Assembly: GCA_046160725.1 (NCBI GenBank)
Contig: JBJXHB010000146.1
Span: forward strand, 1-8,810
Direction of reading: 5' to 3'
Length of the DNA: 8,810 bases
Source of the DNA: JBJXHB01 sp046160725
GTDB lineage: Bacteria > Pseudomonadota > Gammaproteobacteria > Burkholderiales > Burkholderiaceae_C
Shown: positions 6,842 to 8,810 of the stretch, one piece after another
How positions within the stretch are numbered: position 1 is the stretch's first letter
Layout of the letters: each line of letters begins with the position of its first letter
The notes under the pieces: generated by a model
The model's database searches: none
The model's input: the letters and a program-made list of their open reading frames with translations, nothing else
Told to the model about the DNA's origin: nothing
Translations under genes and position numbers: made by a program

Positions 6842-7425
6842 TAGTGCCGTGGGCCGCGGGCCGCCGGCTCGCGTGCGCAGGCGCCGTGCAGCAGATAGGT
6901 CCGCCCGCTCGCGCCCTGCTGCGCCTGCCAGCGTTCGAACAGAGCCCGCAGCTCCTCGTTGAACTGCCGGGCGGCCGCCGTGGACAGGCGCAGGCGCAGC
7001 CAGCGCTCGGTGAAGTCGGGCCGGGTCTCCTGCAGGACCAGGCGCGCGCGCGGGCCGCTTTGGTGGAAGAACAGCAGACCCCTGGGGCCTGATGCGCCAT
7101 CGAGCGCCGCACGCAGGTCGCGCGTCAGCCGGTCGCCGGGCAACTGCCGGCAAAGCCGGGCCGGAACGTAGTAGCTCCTGGCGGTGGCCCGATAGCGGGC
7201 ACAAGCCCTGCCGGCCCGCGGCGTATGGCCGGCCACCGTGACCAGGCCCATCGCCTGCAGCCGTCGCAGGTGGTGGCTGAGCAGGCTGAAGGACATGCCC
7301 GTGATGTCGACCAGCTCGGCCATGGTGCGTTCGCGTTCGATCAGGGTCGCGACCAGGTGATGCATCGGCGGCCGCTCCAGCAGCGCCGCCGTGGCCGGGT
7401 CGTCGATGTCGAGTCGTTCGCGCAT
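6841..7425 (-). CDS. ArsR-type winged-helix transcriptional regulator
   Basis: A 194-residue predicted DNA-binding protein. An N-terminal winged helix-turn-helix covers about residues 17-90: ERTMAELVDITGMSFSLLSH is followed by HLRRLQAMGLVTVAG, whose SHHLRRLQAMGLV core is typical of ArsR family recognition helices. The wing (about 62-88) ends in ARYRATARSYY. The ArsR/SmtB metal-binding ELCVCD motif is absent, so metal sensing is not indicated; the C-terminal half (about 95-194), rich in Arg and Leu, is presumably for ligand binding or dimerisation and is not recognised. The start is ATG 7425-7423, with GGGAGA 5 bases upstream. The stop TAG (6843-6841) coincides with the target site of the palindromic element. 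The gene is divergent from the serine hydrolase, with a palindromic operator candidate between them, and is upstream of the gentisate dioxygenase gene on the same strand. Its targets are inferred only. Confidence 0.8.
   Translation of the reverse strand: MRERLDIDDPATAALLERPPMHHLVATLIERERTMAELVDITGMSFSLLSHHLRRLQAMGLVTVAGHTPRAGRACARYRATARSYYVPARLCRQLPGDRLTRDLRAALDGASGPRGLLFFHQSGPRARLVLQETRPDFTERWLRLRLSTAAARQFNEELRALFERWQAQQGASGRTYLLHGACAREPAARGPRH
6842..6843. repeat. Right target-site copy (TA of CTAG)
   Basis: TA directly borders the right end of the palindromic element and, with G6844, forms the right half of the split CTAG. On the minus strand the same TA plus the first base of the element makes the TAG stop codon of the regulator gene. 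Confidence 0.55.
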
Positions 7426-7459
7426 GCGGGTCTCCCATGTGAAGGGCTGGGCAATGACT

Positions 7460-7488
7460 ACTTCAACAGATGGACTGTCTATTGAAGT
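7460..7488. promoter_or_regulatory. 29-bp imperfect palindrome, candidate operator in the divergent promoter region
   Basis: ACTTCAA (7460-7466) and its complement TTGAAGT (7482-7488) are 7-bp perfect arms, and AGA/TCT (7468-7470, 7478-7480) extend the symmetry inward. The size and layout suit a dimeric winged-helix repressor. It lies in the 116-bp gap between the regulator gene and the divergent serine hydrolase gene, an AT-richer patch than its surroundings, as expected for promoters. I cannot place -35/-10 boxes with confidence for either gene; TAGACA on the minus strand (7479-7474) is a possible -35 for the regulator gene. Confidence 0.55.
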
Positions 7489-7541
7489 TAGATTGTGTGA
7501 GAGTCGTGGCCTTGACATCGACCGGAACACGCCATCCCCAC

Positions 7542-8717
7542 ATGAATGCACATCGACGATCGCCAGGCCATCCGCGCCGACGGGCCTGGCTGGCCGGGCT
7601 GGCCGGGCTGGCGGCATGCGGCCCGGCGACCTGGGCGTCGCCCGCGGCCGCTGGCACCGGCGACGCCTGCTTGCGGGCCGAGCTCTCCGCCCGGCCGGAC
7701 TTTGTCGGGGTCGCGCTGATGCGTCAGCGTGGCCAGACCCGGCTGGCGGCACAGGGCGCGGCCGACGATACCGGTCGGCCGCTCGATGACCAGGACCGCT
7801 TCAACATCGGCTCGGTCAGCAAGATGTTCACGGCGGTCGCGGTGGCTCAACTGGTCGAGCGTGGACGGCTGGCGCTGGACGGGCCCATCGGCCGCTGGGT
7901 CGATCCACTGGATGCCGAGGTGGCCGCCGTCACCTTGCGGCAGCTGCTGACCCACAGCGCCGGCCTGGGCAACTTCTACACGCCCGACAACCTGACGGCG
8001 ATGCAGGCGGCTGGGCGGCTGGCCGACCTGTTGCCGCTGGCCCGCGACACCCGTCCCCGGTTCACGCCGGGCACGCGGTTCCAGTACTCGAACAACGGCT
8101 TTCTGCTGCTGGGGCTGGCCGTCGAGCGGGCCTCGGGCATGAGCTTCGACGCTTACCTGCGCGAGCAGGTCTTCACGCCGGCCGGCATGGCCGCCACATC
8201 GCTGCGGCCGGAAGGGCCACGCCTGGCGGCCCAGGGCTTCACACGCCTGCCCCCGATCGGCGTGGGGCCGCCGCCACGGATGGCGGCGTCGCCGGGCAGC
8301 TCGGGCGGCCCACCACCGATGCCGACCGGGCCGCTGCGCGCGGCCGACGAGGCCCGGTTGCCCGGCACATCGGCCGGTGGCGCCTACAGCACGGCCGGTG
8401 ACCTGATGCGCTTCTTCGACGCCCTGCAGGCGGGCCGCCTGGTCGGTGTGGCGACGCTGCGCGAGCTGACCCGCCCGCAGATCGAGTCCTTGCCGGGCCA
8501 GCACTACGGCCTGGGTTTCGGGCTGGTCCGATGGGAGGGCCACGAGGGCTATGGTCACAACGGCGGTGCGCCGGGTGTCAACGCCGAAGCCATGGTCTTC
8601 CCGGCCGACGACCTGGTGTTGATCGTGCTGTCCAATCGTGACCCACCGGGAGCCGGCCAGCAGATGCAGGCGCTGCGCCGGGCGGCCCTGAAAGACAAGC
8701 TGTGCAGCGGTTCATGA
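7542..8717 (+). CDS. Exported class-C beta-lactamase-fold serine hydrolase
   Basis: A 391-residue member of the serine beta-lactamase/penicillin-binding-protein fold (family S12-like: esterases, D-aminopeptidases, AmpC relatives). The catalytic set is visible: S91-V-S-K94 (SxxK nucleophile), Y182-S-N (YxN), and H339-N-G in GYGHNGGAPG (HxG replacing KTG). The SxxK surroundings (FNIGSVSKMFTAVAVAQLVE) and LLTHSAGLG are classic for the family. The N-terminus is an export signal: RRR at 12-14, then a hydrophobic WLAGLAGLAA; it can be read as a Tat-like signal, as a lipoprotein signal (LAAC, Cys26), or with cleavage after ASPAAA. ATG 7542 was chosen because it places this signal at the front; no strong ribosome site is seen. 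A Pro/Gly-rich insertion lies at about 240-270. Whether it hydrolyses an ester, a peptide or a lactam cannot be told; HxG enzymes are often esterases or peptidases. Likely regulated by the divergent ArsR-type gene. Confidence 0.88.
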   Translation: MNAHRRSPGHPRRRAWLAGLAGLAACGPATWASPAAAGTGDACLRAELSARPDFVGVALMRQRGQTRLAAQGAADDTGRPLDDQDRFNIGSVSKMFTAVAVAQLVERGRLALDGPIGRWVDPLDAEVAAVTLRQLLTHSAGLGNFYTPDNLTAMQAAGRLADLLPLARDTRPRFTPGTRFQYSNNGFLLLGLAVERASGMSFDAYLREQVFTPAGMAATSLRPEGPRLAAQGFTRLPPIGVGPPPRMAASPGSSGGPPPMPTGPLRAADEARLPGTSAGGAYSTAGDLMRFFDALQAGRLVGVATLRELTRPQIESLPGQHYGLGFGLVRWEGHEGYGHNGGAPGVNAEAMVFPADDLVLIVLSNRDPPGAGQQMQALRRAALKDKLCSGS

Positions 8718-8724
8718 TCGACTA

Positions 8725-8743
8725 GGCGGGCGGCGCGCCCGCC
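8725..8743. terminator. GC-rich hairpin between convergent genes
   Basis: GGCGGGCG (8725-8732) and CGCCCGCC (8736-8743) form an 8-bp perfect stem with a 3-base loop (or a 7-bp stem with 5 bases), 7 bases after the hydrolase stop. There is no T run on either side, so it is not a canonical intrinsic terminator, but its position directly between two converging stop codons fits a bidirectional transcript end or 3' stabiliser. Confidence 0.45.
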
Positions 8744-8744
8744 G

Positions 8745-8810
8745 CTACAGGCACAGCGCCTTGAGGTCCTCGGGCACCGGTATGGCGCGCAGGCGCCCGC
8801 CGTCCGCGGC
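8745..8810 (-). CDS. 3' end of an unidentified gene, partial
   Basis: On the minus strand an open frame enters at the window edge and ends at TAG (8747-8745), giving 21 codons that end in RAIPVPEDLKALCL. The residues look like ordinary protein with normal codon use for this genome, and the hairpin just beyond the stop supports a gene end. Too little is visible to name a family. Confidence 0.45.
   Translation of the reverse strand, partial: AADGGRLRAIPVPEDLKALCL

Noticed and set aside
6678..6844. The large palindrome as a simple rho-independent terminator
   Set aside because: It is far too long, has no terminal T run, and has TA target copies with a clean split CTAG, which fit an insertion better.
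7512..7541. TTGACA at 7512-7517 as the -35 box of the serine hydrolase gene
   Set aside because: Only 24 bases separate it from the ATG, too little for a -10 box and transcript start before the chosen codon.
7470..7541. Earlier ATG (7470) as start of the serine hydrolase
   Set aside because: It lies within the palindromic operator, lacks a ribosome site, and would put about 24 extra residues before the export signal.
1..8810. CRISPR array, tRNA or rRNA genes, prophage or toxin-antitoxin genes
   Set aside because: No spaced direct repeats, cloverleaf-like sequences or matching protein motifs were seen on either strand.

Overview
The window is GC-rich (third codon positions are mostly G or C) and tightly packed with bacterial genes. 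Codon bias, the soxBDAG layout and the gentisate dioxygenase suggest a betaproteobacterium of the Burkholderiales type. That placement is inference; the window contains no rRNA or other phylogenetic marker.

Left part (1-5520, + strand): the 3' two-thirds of a flavin nitroreductase-fold gene that resembles iodotyrosine deiodinase (1-471) is followed by a complete heterotetrameric sarcosine oxidase operon, soxB-soxD-soxA-soxG (520-5520). The sox genes are 12 bp apart or overlapping (soxD/soxA overlap as ATGA, soxA/soxG by 8 bp). Together they should encode one flavoenzyme that oxidatively demethylates sarcosine or a related N-methyl amine and passes the one-carbon unit to tetrahydrofolate. The usual partners glyA and purU are not beside it. 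The alpha subunit is about 50 residues shorter than the common form, mostly in a loop of its dinucleotide-binding domain.

Middle part (5530-7425, - strand): a gentisate 1,2-dioxygenase gene faces the sox operon tail to tail with only 9 bp between stop codons. Upstream of it on the same strand is an ArsR-type winged-helix regulator. Between these two genes lies the most unusual object in the window: a 161-bp, almost wholly palindromic element (6681-6841) flanked by TA and set in a CTAG site. It looks like a MITE of the IS630/Tc1-mariner type. It inserted exactly in the TAG stop codon of the regulator gene and recreated that stop.

Right part (7426-8810): a 116-bp divergent promoter region with a 29-bp imperfect palindrome (candidate operator) separates the regulator from an exported class-C beta-lactamase-fold serine hydrolase (7542-8717, + strand). 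A GC hairpin follows, then what appears to be the 3' end of another gene on the - strand (8745-8810).

How the parts may work together: the sox genes form one enzyme. The regulator plausibly controls itself and the divergent hydrolase, and before the MITE arrived it may also have been co-transcribed with the dioxygenase gene (86-bp gap without the element). No functional link between the deiodinase-like gene, sarcosine oxidase and gentisate cleavage is proven by the sequence.
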